From positions 62,001 to 126,000 of the forward strand of contig NZ_JAQLFL010000007.1 of the NCBI RefSeq assembly GCF_028206995.1: a stretch of 64,000 bases of DNA, in the 5' to 3' direction. Below, in pieces: positions 17,126-25,941 of this stretch. Below the pieces are notes generated by a model. The model made no database searches. It was not told the origin of the DNA and saw only the letters and a list, made by a program, of their open reading frames with translations. Source of the stretch: Collinsella aerofaciens (lineage in GTDB: Bacteria > Actinomycetota > Coriobacteriia > Coriobacteriales > Coriobacteriaceae). Positions within the stretch are counted from its first letter, which is position 1, and the number at the start of each line of letters is the position of its first letter. The position numbers and the translations under genes are program-made.

Positions 17126-18106
17126 ATGAAGGACATCACCATCAGCCGCAGGAGCCTTCTGGTCTCCGCCGGCCTGCTCGCGCTCGCCCCGCTCGCCGGA
17201 TGCGGCGGCAACTCTGGTTCCGGCTCTGCTGCCGCCGGTTCCGACTACACCATCGGCGTTCTGCAGCTCACCGAGCACTCCGCACTCGATGCCGCCAACG
17301 ACGGCTTTGTCAAGGCCATCAAGGAGAGCGGCCTTAAGGTCAAGATCGACCAGAAGAACGCCCAGAACGACCAGTCCACGTGTAAGTCCATTGCCGACAA
17401 GTTTGTGGGCGACAACGTCAACCTGATTTATGCCATCGCAACGCCCGCCGCGCAGGCTGCCGCCGGCGCCACAGCCGATATCCCCATCGTGGGCTGCGCC
17501 ATCACCGACTACGCCGCCTCCGGCCTGGTCCAGGACAACGACAAGCCCGGCACCAACGTCACGGGCGCTTCCGACCTCACCCCGGTCGCCGAGCAGCTCG
17601 AGATGATGCAGAAGGTCCTGCCCGACGTTAAAAAGGTCGGCCTGCTCTACTGCACCGCCGAGTCCAACTCCGACGTCCAGATCAAGGCCGCCAAGAAGGA
17701 GCTCGACAAGCTGGGCCTCGAGTACACTGACTTCACCGTCTCGAGCTCCAACGAGATTCAGTCCGTCGTCGAGTCTGCCGTGGGCAAGGTCGACGCGCTG
17801 TACTCCCCCACCGACAACACCATCGCCGCGGGTGCCTCGCAGGTCGGCCAGATCTGCAAGGAAAACAAGCTTCCCTTCGTGACTGGCGAGGAGGGTATGT
17901 GCATGGCCGGCGGCCTGTTCACCCTCTCCATCAATTACGAGGACCTGGGCTACGCCGCGGGCGAGATGGCCGTTAAGATCCTGAAGGGCGAGGCCAAGCC
18001 CGAGGATATGCCGATCAAGCACCTCTCGAGCAAGGACCTGGTCGTCGTCAAGAACGACGAAATGGCCGAGGCCCTGGGCATCGACCTTTCCGCTCTGGAC
18101 GCGTAA
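17126..18106 (+). CDS. ABC transporter substrate-binding lipoprotein (TrpX-like)
   Basis: Extracytoplasmic binding component of an importer. 326 residues with a lipoprotein signal: twin-arginine-containing n-region, hydrophobic stretch, and lipobox LAPLAGC with Cys26 as the lipidation site. The mature part (YTIGVLQLTEHSALDAANDGF, then CKSIADKFVGDNVNLIYAIA) matches the ABC_sub_bind family (PF04392) used by tryptophan/tyrosine-type importers. ATG at 17126 has GGGGGT upstream. The permease and ATPase genes follow, so the three form one importer. The amino-acid assignment is by family only; no Trp T-box leader was seen. Confidence 0.9.
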   Translation: MKDITISRRSLLVSAGLLALAPLAGCGGNSGSGSAAAGSDYTIGVLQLTEHSALDAANDGFVKAIKESGLKVKIDQKNAQNDQSTCKSIADKFVGDNVNLIYAIATPAAQAAAGATADIPIVGCAITDYAASGLVQDNDKPGTNVTGASDLTPVAEQLEMMQKVLPDVKKVGLLYCTAESNSDVQIKAAKKELDKLGLEYTDFTVSSSNEIQSVVESAVGKVDALYSPTDNTIAAGASQVGQICKENKLPFVTGEEGMCMAGGLFTLSINYEDLGYAAGEMAVKILKGEAKPEDMPIKHLSSKDLVVVKNDEMAEALGIDLSALDA

Positions 18107-18309
18107 TGCCATACGCGGCATGCGTCTAGAGCCCGTGCTCGCGCTTTAGCCGCGTTATTCAATATCTGAGCCACAGGGGCGGGCGCTGTAGACCGGCGTT
18201 CGCCCTGCTTGTTTCGGATGAGCCAAAACATCCGGCCGCAGCTCTTTTATGCATTGTTACCGCTATCATGGTGACTCACGTGTCCACCCTATCCTAGGAG
18301 GTATGAAGC

Positions 18310-19233
18310 ATGCTCATTGCATTGCAGGGCGCCGTTTCGCAGGGCGTCCTCTGGGGCATTATGGTGCTTGGCGTGTTTATCACGTTCCGCCTGCTCGACA
18401 TTCCCGATATGACCTGCGACGGCAGCTTTGCCCTCGGCGGCTGCGTCTGCGCTGTGCTCATCGTCAATAACAACGTCGACCCGCTGCTCGCCGTGCTGGC
18501 CGGTATGTGCGCCGGCGCCATCGCGGGTGCCGTCACGGGCATTTTGACCACCGTCTTTGAGATTCCCGCGATCCTCGCCGGAATCCTCACCCAGATCAGC
18601 CTGTGGTCCATTAACCTGCGTATCATGGGCAAGTCCAATACGCCCATTCTTGCCAAGGGCACCGTGTTCTCCGCCGTCAGCAATATGACCGGTCTGCCGC
18701 AGTCCACCGTTGCCATCATCTTGGGCATCCTGCTCGCCGTGGCTATCGTTGCCATCCTGTATTGGTTCTTTGGCACCGAGATCGGCTCGGCGCTGCGAGC
18801 CACCGGCAACAACGAGTACATGATCCGCGCTCTGGGCGTCAACACCAACTCCACCAAGATGATCGCCCTCGTGCTCTCCAACGCCCTCATCGGCCTTTCG
18901 GGCGCGCTCATCTGCCAGAGCCAAAAGTATGCCGACATTGGTATGGGCACCGGTGCCATCGTTATCGGTCTTGCCGCCATTGTTATCGGCGAGGTGCTCG
19001 GCCGTCTGCTGCCCGGCGGCCTCACGCAGTTTAGCGTCCGTCTTGCCTCCGCCGTCTTTGGCTCCGTGGTGTACTTCCTTATCCGCGCCATCGTGCTGCA
19101 GTTGGGCATGGACGCCAACGACATGAAGCTGCTCTCCGCCGTGATTGTCGCTGTGGCCCTGTGCGTGCCCGTGGTTTGGGAGCGCTATAAGCTCCGCAGC
19201 TCCTACACGAAGGGGGATGAGGCAGATGCTTAA
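18310..19233 (+). CDS. ABC transporter permease (TrpY-like)
   Basis: Membrane component of the importer. 307 residues with eight or more hydrophobic segments, in the branched-chain-amino-acid/ribose-type permease fold (FRLLDIPDMTCDGSFALGG is typical of the Trp/Tyr subgroup). AGGAGG precedes the ATG. It is 203 bases after the binding-protein gene. Its last 8 bases overlap the ATPase gene, indicating translational coupling. A short stretch of charged residues at the C-terminus faces the cytoplasm. Confidence 0.93.
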   Translation: MLIALQGAVSQGVLWGIMVLGVFITFRLLDIPDMTCDGSFALGGCVCAVLIVNNNVDPLLAVLAGMCAGAIAGAVTGILTTVFEIPAILAGILTQISLWSINLRIMGKSNTPILAKGTVFSAVSNMTGLPQSTVAIILGILLAVAIVAILYWFFGTEIGSALRATGNNEYMIRALGVNTNSTKMIALVLSNALIGLSGALICQSQKYADIGMGTGAIVIGLAAIVIGEVLGRLLPGGLTQFSVRLASAVFGSVVYFLIRAIVLQLGMDANDMKLLSAVIVAVALCVPVVWERYKLRSSYTKGDEADA

Positions 19234-20020
19234 GCTCTCGCACGTCAAGAAGACCTTTAACAAGGGCACCGTCACCGAGAAGCGCGCGCTCACCGGCGTC
19301 GACCTCACCCTGAATGACGGCGACTTTGTAACCGTGATCGGCGGCAACGGCGCCGGCAAGTCCACGCTGCTCAACATGATCGCCGGCGTGTACCCGCTCG
19401 ATTCGGGCGTTATTGAGCTCGACGGCACCGACATCTCGCGCCTGAGCGAGTCGCAGCGCGCCAAGTACCTGGGCCGCGTGTTTCAGGACCCCATGCGCGG
19501 TACCGCTGCCGACATGCAGATCGCCGAGAACCTGGCCCTCGCCAAGCGTCGCGGCCAGCGTCGCGGCCTTTCGTGGGGCGTCACCAAGGCCGAGAAAGAT
19601 GAGTACGTCGAGCTGCTCAAGCGCCTGGACCTTGGTCTGGACACGCGTCTCAACGCCAAGGTCGGCCTGCTCTCGGGCGGCCAGCGCCAGGCACTCACCC
19701 TGCTGATGGCCACGCTCACCAGGCCGCGCCTGCTGCTGCTCGACGAGCACACGGCGGCCCTCGACCCCAAGACGGCCTCTAAGGTGCTCAACCTGACCGA
19801 GGAGATCGTCGACGAAAACCACCTGACCACGCTCATGGTCACGCACAACATGAACGACGCCATCCGTCTGGGCAACCGTCTGATCATGATGCACGAAGGC
19901 CACGTGATCTACGACGTGGCGGGCGATGAGAAGAAGTCGCTCACCGTAGCCGACCTGCTACAGAAGTTCGAGGAGGTCTCGGGCGGCGAGCTCGCCAACG
20001 ACCGCATGCTGCTGAGCTAA
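19226..20020 (+). CDS. ABC transporter ATP-binding protein (TrpZ-like)
   Basis: Energises the preceding permease. 264 residues with Walker A GGNGAGKST (39-47), signature LLSGGQRQA, Walker B LLLLDEHTAALDP and switch His in VTHNMNDA. The start at 19226 overlaps the permease end by 8 bases. The stop codon TAA at 20018-20020 is the first part of a palindromic repeat element. Confidence 0.95.
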   Translation: MLKLSHVKKTFNKGTVTEKRALTGVDLTLNDGDFVTVIGGNGAGKSTLLNMIAGVYPLDSGVIELDGTDISRLSESQRAKYLGRVFQDPMRGTAADMQIAENLALAKRRGQRRGLSWGVTKAEKDEYVELLKRLDLGLDTRLNAKVGLLSGGQRQALTLLMATLTRPRLLLLDEHTAALDPKTASKVLNLTEEIVDENHLTTLMVTHNMNDAIRLGNRLIMMHEGHVIYDVAGDEKKSLTVADLLQKFEEVSGGELANDRMLLS

Positions 20021-20067
20021 AACCTGCCAAAAAGGGACAGGTTTATTTTGGTAGGTTTTATCTGCGC
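20018..20067 (+). repeat. TAA-linked GGGACAGG stem-loop, copy 1
   Basis: AAAACCTGCCAAAA (20019-20032) pairs with TTTTGGTAGGTTTT (20046-20059) around an AGGGACAGG loop. The first arm starts inside the stop codon of the ATPase gene. A nearly identical copy lies in reverse orientation at 59701-59747, also at a stop codon. Confidence 0.85.
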
Positions 20068-20074
20068 AAACGTC

Positions 20075-20117
20075 AAAACCGCCGCAAAGGGGCAGACGCC
20101 CTTGCGGCGGTTTTCGC
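20075..20117 (+). terminator. intrinsic terminator after the ABC operon
   Basis: Perfect 13-bp stem (AAAACCGCCGCAA 20075-20087 with TTGCGGCGGTTTT 20102-20114) with further pairing inside the loop (AGGGG with GCCCT). The T run is part of the stem. Confidence 0.85.
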
Positions 20118-20178
20118 ATATTATGTCGATAATCCGATATTCAACCAGACATTCTGGCTAAGGACTAAGGAAACTGCC

Positions 20179-22203
20179 ATGAAAAGTCTCACCCGCCTTG
20201 CGTTAGCCGCCGCGTTGTTTGCCGGCTCGCTCGCAGGCATCCCAAGCGTCGCTTTCGCGGGGAACCTGCCCGCCGCTATTGACGGCTCTGTGACCGTCAT
20301 GCACACCAACGATATCCACGGCAGCTACAAGTACAGCTACAACACAAGCAAGGGCACCGGCACCGTCGGCTTCGACGGACTGGCGGTCCTTTATAGCGCC
20401 CAGGGCAACGCCCCCGATCTTTTGCTCGATGCGGGCGACACCTTCCACGGACAGTCCTTCGCCACCATGAGCGAGGGCAAGAGCATCGCCGAGCTCATGG
20501 ACACCTTCTACGCCGACGGCTACGACGCGACCACGCCAGGCAACCACGACTGGAGCTACGGTGCGGACAAACTCCGCACCATGACCGGCTACAGCACCAC
20601 CGGTACGCCCTTCGCCATGCTCTGCGCGAACGCAAAGTCTACGAGCGGCGTATGGAGCTCGAGCATCACGAAGACGCTCGATCGCACCTGGGAGGATAGC
20701 GAGGATCACTCCACATTCGACTACAAAATCAAGGTCGGCGTCGTGGGTGCCATGGATGAGTCGCTGGGATCCTCGCTGCGCGCGGACCTGGTCGCGGGTA
20801 CGTCGTTCTCGAGTGCCGCGAACGCCATCAATGCCGAGGCAGAGCAGCTGCGCAAGGAGGGCTGCGATGTTGTTGTGTGTATCGCGCACACGCTCGACGC
20901 CAAGACCTTTGCCACGCGACTCCGTGGCGTCGATGCCCTTATCGCAGGCCACGAGCACATCAACCTTAACGAGAAGGTGACGGGAGCCGACGGCAAGACA
21001 ATCCACGTTGTCGAGGCGGGCAGTGCCTTTGCCGAGGTGGGACTGCTTTCCATTCCGTACAAATACGACACGAATGGCACCGAGACGACCGACGACGACA
21101 CGGTCACGGTCCCTGCAGACGACAGCAACGAGAAGCTCTACACCGCCAAGAACGTCAACGACCTTTTGGCAGACCCCGACAAGGGCTCCGACTACCAAAG
21201 CCGCCTTGAAGCCGTCCGCAACAAGATCAAGCCGCTCGACGAGGACTTTGAAAACGAATCGAACAAGGTGCTCGGCACATCCACCACCAACTATTTCTAC
21301 GGCGAGGACGCCGCAGGCACGCATGGTTGGGAAATGGTGCGCACCACCGATTTCCGTCCCAGCAAGGAGGGCGACACCACCAAGGCCCAGACCATCGGCC
21401 ACGTGATTTGCAGCTCCTATCTTGACCTGACGGGCGCGGACCTCGCTATCGAAAACGCTGGCGGCATCCGCGGCGGCATCGCGGCGGGCAACGTGACCGC
21501 CGGCAACGTCATCGCCATCTCGCCCTACGGCAACACCGTGGAGACCTGGGCCATGACCGGCGCGGACTTCCTCGCAGCGCTCGAGCACTCGCTACAAATC
21601 AGCGACGATTGCAACGACAGCTACGAGCTTCAGCAGGCTTATGTGGCGGCCGGTCACACCGAGCAGGAGGCGCAAGACAAGTACAAGTGGCGCGATGACT
21701 CTGGCAGCGTTCTCTCCTTTGGCGGCATCAACGCGACGATTGATTGGACACGGCCCGAGGGCAAGCGCATTGTGAGTGCCACACTCACCAAAGACGGCAG
21801 CACGCTCGACCCCGCCAAGACCTATACCGTCGCCACCAACAACTACATCATCACCAACACGACCGACTTTCCCACCTTTGCACACGCCACCAAGTACACC
21901 GAGTGGGGTACCTGCGAGTCAGCGCTAAGGGCGCTGATCGGGCAGAACGGCTGGGAGAGCAAGATGGCCGGGCTCGCCGGCACCATCGGCTTCGGCTCCG
22001 CAGCCGTGGACCCCACGCCCTCACCGGCCCTGACGCCTAAGCCCTCGTCTAAGACGGACACGGCGACCACGAAGGTCATCACCAAGAAGACGACCGGTAA
22101 GCTTGCCGCAACGGGAGACCGCACGCTGGCAGTAGTTGGCGCGTGCCTTATCGGCGGCATCATCGTCATCATGCTCGGCATTATCTGGAAGCGTCGACGC
22201 TAA
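20179..22203 (+). CDS. 5'-nucleotidase / 2',3'-cyclic phosphodiesterase family surface protein
   Basis: Secreted nucleotide-scavenging phosphohydrolase. 674 residues. Signal peptide 1-28 (ends VAFAGN). Metallophosphoesterase domain with HTNDIHG (near 39), DAGDTFHG, TPGNHDW and a GHEH site. The C-terminal 5'-nucleotidase substrate domain (about 370-600) includes ENAGGIRGGIAAG and SPYGNTVETWAMTG. The tail has a Thr/Lys-rich linker, LAATGD, a hydrophobic helix and KRRR, i.e. a sortase-type cell-wall anchor. AAGGAAA lies upstream of the ATG. A terminator follows. It probably works at the cell surface to release nucleosides. Confidence 0.93.
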   Translation: MKSLTRLALAAALFAGSLAGIPSVAFAGNLPAAIDGSVTVMHTNDIHGSYKYSYNTSKGTGTVGFDGLAVLYSAQGNAPDLLLDAGDTFHGQSFATMSEGKSIAELMDTFYADGYDATTPGNHDWSYGADKLRTMTGYSTTGTPFAMLCANAKSTSGVWSSSITKTLDRTWEDSEDHSTFDYKIKVGVVGAMDESLGSSLRADLVAGTSFSSAANAINAEAEQLRKEGCDVVVCIAHTLDAKTFATRLRGVDALIAGHEHINLNEKVTGADGKTIHVVEAGSAFAEVGLLSIPYKYDTNGTETTDDDTVTVPADDSNEKLYTAKNVNDLLADPDKGSDYQSRLEAVRNKIKPLDEDFENESNKVLGTSTTNYFYGEDAAGTHGWEMVRTTDFRPSKEGDTTKAQTIGHVICSSYLDLTGADLAIENAGGIRGGIAAGNVTAGNVIAISPYGNTVETWAMTGADFLAALEHSLQISDDCNDSYELQQAYVAAGHTEQEAQDKYKWRDDSGSVLSFGGINATIDWTRPEGKRIVSATLTKDGSTLDPAKTYTVATNNYIITNTTDFPTFAHATKYTEWGTCESALRALIGQNGWESKMAGLAGTIGFGSAAVDPTPSPALTPKPSSKTDTATTKVITKKTTGKLAATGDRTLAVVGACLIGGIIVIMLGIIWKRRR

Positions 22204-22256
22204 GCTACACCGCCGGGCCTTGCAGCCCCGCCGCGTAAACCTTATATCGAGCACAG

Positions 22257-22290
22257 AAGCCCGTCTGAATTTGATCGGACGGGCTTCTTG
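22257..22290 (+). terminator. intrinsic terminator after the 5'-nucleotidase gene
   Basis: 9-bp stem (AAGCCCGTC 22257-22265 with GACGGGCTT 22278-22286) followed by a short CTTGG tail; moderate T content. Confidence 0.7.
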
Positions 22291-22332
22291 GTGGGTATCA
22301 TGGTTGGACGATCATTAGGAGGTTTTCCCTAC

Positions 22333-23100
22333 ATGGAATTGTTTGAGCCGATTCTTCATTTCTTTGAGCAACGGTGGGTCCACAACATCATCTGGGCCGT
22401 CATCTTGGCGATAGGCACCGCCGTCGCCGCCGAGGTCGTATCCAAGACCCTGAACCATCTGCTTAACCGTGACGATAACCCGCTTCCGGCATCAAGTATC
22501 TTCATCAACATCGCGCGCGCCGTCATCTGGATGATTGGCGGCAGCTTTATCCTCGACAACTGCTTTGGCATTAACGCAAACGCGCTCGTCGCCGCTCTTG
22601 GCGTCGGCGGCATCGCCATCTCGCTCGGCTTTCAGGACACGCTGTCAAACCTTATCGGCGGCATGCAAGTGACCTTTATGGGCATCATCAAACCCGGCGA
22701 CAATATCGAGGTCGGCGGCGTATCCGGCGTGGTCCAAGACATCACTTGGCGTCATACAACGATTGAGGATGCCTGTGGACAGACCATCATTGTGCCCAAC
22801 TCCAACATCTCCAAGAACACGCTCGTGCATTTGATGCCCTTTGGACGCGTGGCCGTGCCCGTTGCCGTAAAGGACACGTCTAAGTGGGCTTCCCTTGACG
22901 TGCTGGCAGACGAGCTCACGAGCGCAACCAAAACGGCCGTCTCGCCCATCTCGGGCTTTGACAAAGAGCCCTACGTGCTCTTTAGCGAAATCGGCGACTT
23001 TGGCATCAAAGGAAAGATCATCTTTATCGTCAGCGACGACAGCACCACTTTCACCGCTGCCGACGCCTGCATCCGCGCCATCGCCCCCATCATCGCCTAA
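22333..23100 (+). CDS. small-conductance mechanosensitive channel (MscS family)
   Basis: Membrane channel releasing solutes on hypo-osmotic shock. 255 residues: three N-terminal hydrophobic segments, the pore helix VAALGVGGIAISLGFQDTLSNL and the beta domain GDNIEVGGVSGVVQDITWRHTTI followed by IIVPNSNISKNTL. The start at 22333 has AGGAGG upstream and is preferred over one 15 codons earlier. The stop codon is immediately followed by a TAA-linked stem-loop. Confidence 0.93.
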   Translation: MELFEPILHFFEQRWVHNIIWAVILAIGTAVAAEVVSKTLNHLLNRDDNPLPASSIFINIARAVIWMIGGSFILDNCFGINANALVAALGVGGIAISLGFQDTLSNLIGGMQVTFMGIIKPGDNIEVGGVSGVVQDITWRHTTIEDACGQTIIVPNSNISKNTLVHLMPFGRVAVPVAVKDTSKWASLDVLADELTSATKTAVSPISGFDKEPYVLFSEIGDFGIKGKIIFIVSDDSTTFTAADACIRAIAPIIA

Positions 23101-23138
23101 ACCACCGCAAAGGGGTCAGGCATCTTTGTAGTGGTTTT
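23098..23138 (+). repeat. TAA-linked GGGGTCAGG stem-loop, copy 2
   Basis: Directly after the MscS stop codon: ACCACCGCAAAG pairs with CTTTGTAGTGGT around GGGTCAGGCAT, followed by TTTT. Same layout as copy 1, and likely to terminate transcription. Confidence 0.75.
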
Positions 23139-23192
23139 CATTCGTGGTACCATGGTTCATATAGTTGTTTAAACGACTAAGGGAGCAACATT

Positions 23193-25109
23193 ATGGAAGA
23201 GGCCTATCGTCAAGCACGCAAGCGCGGCGAGCAAGGACGTCGACGCGCCATTAGCCAAAGCGAGCATCCATACCTTACGGACCTCGATAGCTTGGTTGCT
23301 CAGCTCCCCTTAGGTCAGCGAGAGAATGTCGGCCTGCGGGATATTCCGCTCGAAATGGTCGTCGGCACGGTCACCAAGGGCCGTCAGTCCGCCTTTTCGT
23401 GTAACTTTATGCCCCTGCTTCCGTTTAGCACCGAGTTCGCCCGCAAGTGGTCCAACCTCTACGACATCCAGGTGACCGAGGGCTATCGCGACCCCGTCAT
23501 CGTCACCGAGTTCATGCATCGGTTCTATGTCCAAGAAGGCAACAAACGCGTCAGTGTCCTCAAATTCCTAGACGCCCCGACGGTTTCGGCCAAGGTCACC
23601 CGTCTCTACCCCGGCACATGGGATTCCGTCGAAAGCCGCCTGTACGGCGAGTTCTGCGCGTTTTGGCGCGTCTGCCCCCTATACGAGATCGAGTTCTCGC
23701 GTGAGGGAAGCTACGAAACGCTCGCGAAGATGCTCGGTCAGAACCTTATCGAAAAATGGCCGCAGAAAAAGGTCGACTACCTGCGCCACACTTTCCTGCT
23801 CTTTAAGCGTGCCTACCTTCGCGCAGGCGGCGATCACCTGGACATTACGCCCGCCGACGCCATGCTCGTCTACCTCAATGTGTACAACCAGGACCGCCTG
23901 CTGGATACGCCAACGGATATCGTCGTAAACCGCCTGTGCAAGATCTGGCGCGAGCTGGTCATTGCCGGCAAAAATGACGAGGACAAGGTCGATCTTGTCG
24001 AAGCACCGAGCGTCGACGAGGAGGAGACGCCCGCCAAGTCCACCTCTGGCGTGCTCAACTTCTTTATGGGCAAGACCGTCTACTCGACGGCCAACCCCCT
24101 GCGCATCGCCTTTATCCATGAGTTCCCCTGTGCGACGTCGAGCTGGGACAGCCTGCACGACCAAGGGCGTCAGTATCTCGATGAGCACTTTGGCGGTATC
24201 GTGCGCACCGAGGCGTTCGAGGACTGTCACGATCCGGATGTGTTCTACGCCGCCGTGGAAACGGCTGTCAAACATGGAGCAAACGTCATCTTCTCGACCT
24301 CGCACCGCCTGATGGAATACACGCTCAGGGCTGCCGTCGAGTATCCCCGGGTTCGGTTCCTCAACTGCTCTATCGGCCTTCCCCATCAAAGCGTCCGTTC
24401 GTACTTTGGCAAGATGTACGAGGCCAAGTTTCTGCTGGGCGCCCTTGCGGCCAGCATGGCGGACAACCACCGCATCGGTTACCACGCGTCGGTCTTCGCC
24501 TCGGGTGCACTCAGCGAGATCAACGCCTTTGCGATTGGCGCCTCGCTGCTCGACCCGCGCGCGCAGGTCATCCTCACCTGGGGCGATGTTCCCGCCGGTG
24601 GTCTTGCCGAAGCCATGTGCCGCGAAGGCGTAAGCGTCATGACCGGCGCTGACATGTCAAAGTCGCTCGAAGACCCAACGGCCTACGGGCTTCACCGCTT
24701 GGTCGACGGCAAAGTCACCGGCATCGCCATGCCCGTATGGAACTGGGGCCGTTACTACGAGCTCATCGTTCGCAGCCTTCTTCACGGCACGTGGGACGAG
24801 ACCAGCGACGACAACCAAGTGCGCGCTGTCAACTACTGGTATGGCATGAGCTCCGGCGTTATCGACATCCGTTACGCTCCGGGCCTACCCTACCAAACGC
24901 GCAAACTCGTGCAGTTGCTCCGCAACGGCATTGTTGTGGGATCCATCAACCCCTTTGGCGGCGAGCTCCACAGCCAGAACGGCGTGGTACAAATCGAAGG
25001 CTTCCCTCCGCTGCCGAGCACGCAGATTGTCGAGATGAATTGGCTGGCGGACAACGTGGTAGGCACCATTCCGCAGCTCGACGATGAGCCGAAAGTCCCT
25101 GCCCTATGA
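23193..25109 (+). CDS. cytoplasmic BMP/PnrA-type ligand-binding protein with N-terminal ParB-like domain
   Basis: 638 residues, no signal peptide or lipobox. Residues about 45-135 contain LRDIPLEMVVGTVTKGRQS, then DPVIVTEFMHRFYVQEGNKR and VSVLKFLD, resembling the ParB/sulfiredoxin-like fold. A helical middle follows. About 300-620 (LRIAFIHEFPCATSSWDSLH, then VIFSTSHRLMEYTLRAA) is a Bmp/Med-type periplasmic-binding fold, which usually binds nucleosides in exported lipoproteins. Its cytoplasmic location suggests ligand sensing rather than transport. The last 4 bases overlap the next gene (ATGA), so the two are translationally coupled. Function unknown. Confidence 0.8.
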   Translation: MEEAYRQARKRGEQGRRRAISQSEHPYLTDLDSLVAQLPLGQRENVGLRDIPLEMVVGTVTKGRQSAFSCNFMPLLPFSTEFARKWSNLYDIQVTEGYRDPVIVTEFMHRFYVQEGNKRVSVLKFLDAPTVSAKVTRLYPGTWDSVESRLYGEFCAFWRVCPLYEIEFSREGSYETLAKMLGQNLIEKWPQKKVDYLRHTFLLFKRAYLRAGGDHLDITPADAMLVYLNVYNQDRLLDTPTDIVVNRLCKIWRELVIAGKNDEDKVDLVEAPSVDEEETPAKSTSGVLNFFMGKTVYSTANPLRIAFIHEFPCATSSWDSLHDQGRQYLDEHFGGIVRTEAFEDCHDPDVFYAAVETAVKHGANVIFSTSHRLMEYTLRAAVEYPRVRFLNCSIGLPHQSVRSYFGKMYEAKFLLGALAASMADNHRIGYHASVFASGALSEINAFAIGASLLDPRAQVILTWGDVPAGGLAEAMCREGVSVMTGADMSKSLEDPTAYGLHRLVDGKVTGIAMPVWNWGRYYELIVRSLLHGTWDETSDDNQVRAVNYWYGMSSGVIDIRYAPGLPYQTRKLVQLLRNGIVVGSINPFGGELHSQNGVVQIEGFPPLPSTQIVEMNWLADNVVGTIPQLDDEPKVPAL

Positions 25110-25816
25110 AAATCCTTGCCATAGCCGATACCGAAGAACGATGCCTTTGGGAGTGCTTTCGCAAGGAACGCTTTGAGGGAGTCGACCTGATTTTGTCCGC
25201 CGGCGATCTGGACCCGGACTATCTTGAGTTTTTGGTTACGGTCATCAACAAACCGCTCATCTACGTGCGCGGCAATCACGATGACCGCTACGCACGTCAT
25301 GCACCGGGTGGATGTATCTGCGTAGAGGACAGCGTGTACACGTACCGAGGGATTCGCATTGCGGGCCTTGGCGGGTCCATGCGTTATCGCGACGGCGCCA
25401 ACATGTACACCGAACGCGAGATGTCCAAGCGCATGCGTAAGCTGTCGCGTAAGGTTAGGATGGTCGGCGGGTGCGACATTCTGCTTACCCATGCACCCGC
25501 CGCCGGTATGGGTGATCTGGACGATCTGCCGCATCGAGGATTCGAGTGTTTTAACACAGCACTCGAATCCTGGAATCCCAACTACATGGTGCACGGGCAT
25601 GTGCACCAAAGCTACGGTTGCGATTTTCAGCGCGAGCGTCAGCATGTGTGTGGAACGACGATCATCAACGCCTGCGGCTATACGCAGTTTGAGCTCGACC
25701 AGACGCACTACCCCATCCGCGGCTGGCAAGCAGCTTGGCTCAACTCACAAACCATGCGCCGCGAGCTCAAACGCCACGAAGCCATCGAGTCTTCAACAGC
25801 CAGAACACCCTGGTAA
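25106..25816 (+). CDS. metallophosphoesterase (calcineurin-like)
   Basis: 236 residues, cytoplasmic. Metal-binding motifs: GDLD (near 34), GNHDD (near 57), THAPAAG (near 131) and HGHVHQ (near 168). The usual first motif D-x-H is replaced by ADTEE near residue 8, so the site-1 His is missing or substituted. It overlaps the BMP-like gene by 4 bases and may act on a ligand or signal sensed by that protein. Substrate cannot be deduced; a small nucleotide or phosphodiester is a guess from the family. Confidence 0.9.
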   Translation: MKILAIADTEERCLWECFRKERFEGVDLILSAGDLDPDYLEFLVTVINKPLIYVRGNHDDRYARHAPGGCICVEDSVYTYRGIRIAGLGGSMRYRDGANMYTEREMSKRMRKLSRKVRMVGGCDILLTHAPAAGMGDLDDLPHRGFECFNTALESWNPNYMVHGHVHQSYGCDFQRERQHVCGTTIINACGYTQFELDQTHYPIRGWQAAWLNSQTMRRELKRHEAIESSTARTPW

Positions 25817-25855
25817 CCACCATAAAGGGGACACTGTCCCCTTTATGGTGCTTTT
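25814..25855 (+). repeat. TAA-linked GGGGACA stem-loop, copy 3
   Basis: Just after the phosphoesterase stop codon: a perfect 16-bp inverted repeat, CACCATAAAGGGGACA and TGTCCCCTTTATGGTG, followed by CTTTTG. It can act as the operon terminator. Confidence 0.85.
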
Positions 25856-25866
25856 GACGCGATAGC

Positions 25867-25905
25867 AAGAAACCCGGTCCTGCACAAGGCAGAACCGGGT
25901 TTCTT
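25867..25905 (-). terminator. intrinsic terminator of the rplK-rplA operon
   Basis: Perfect 12-bp stem (AAGAAACCCGGT 25867-25878 with ACCGGGTTTCTT 25894-25905), 37 bases after the rplA stop. AT-rich at its base on both strands, so probably bidirectional. Confidence 0.85.
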
Positions 25906-25941
25906 TAGCAATGCTTGCTGTACTCAGGCAGTAACTAGCAG

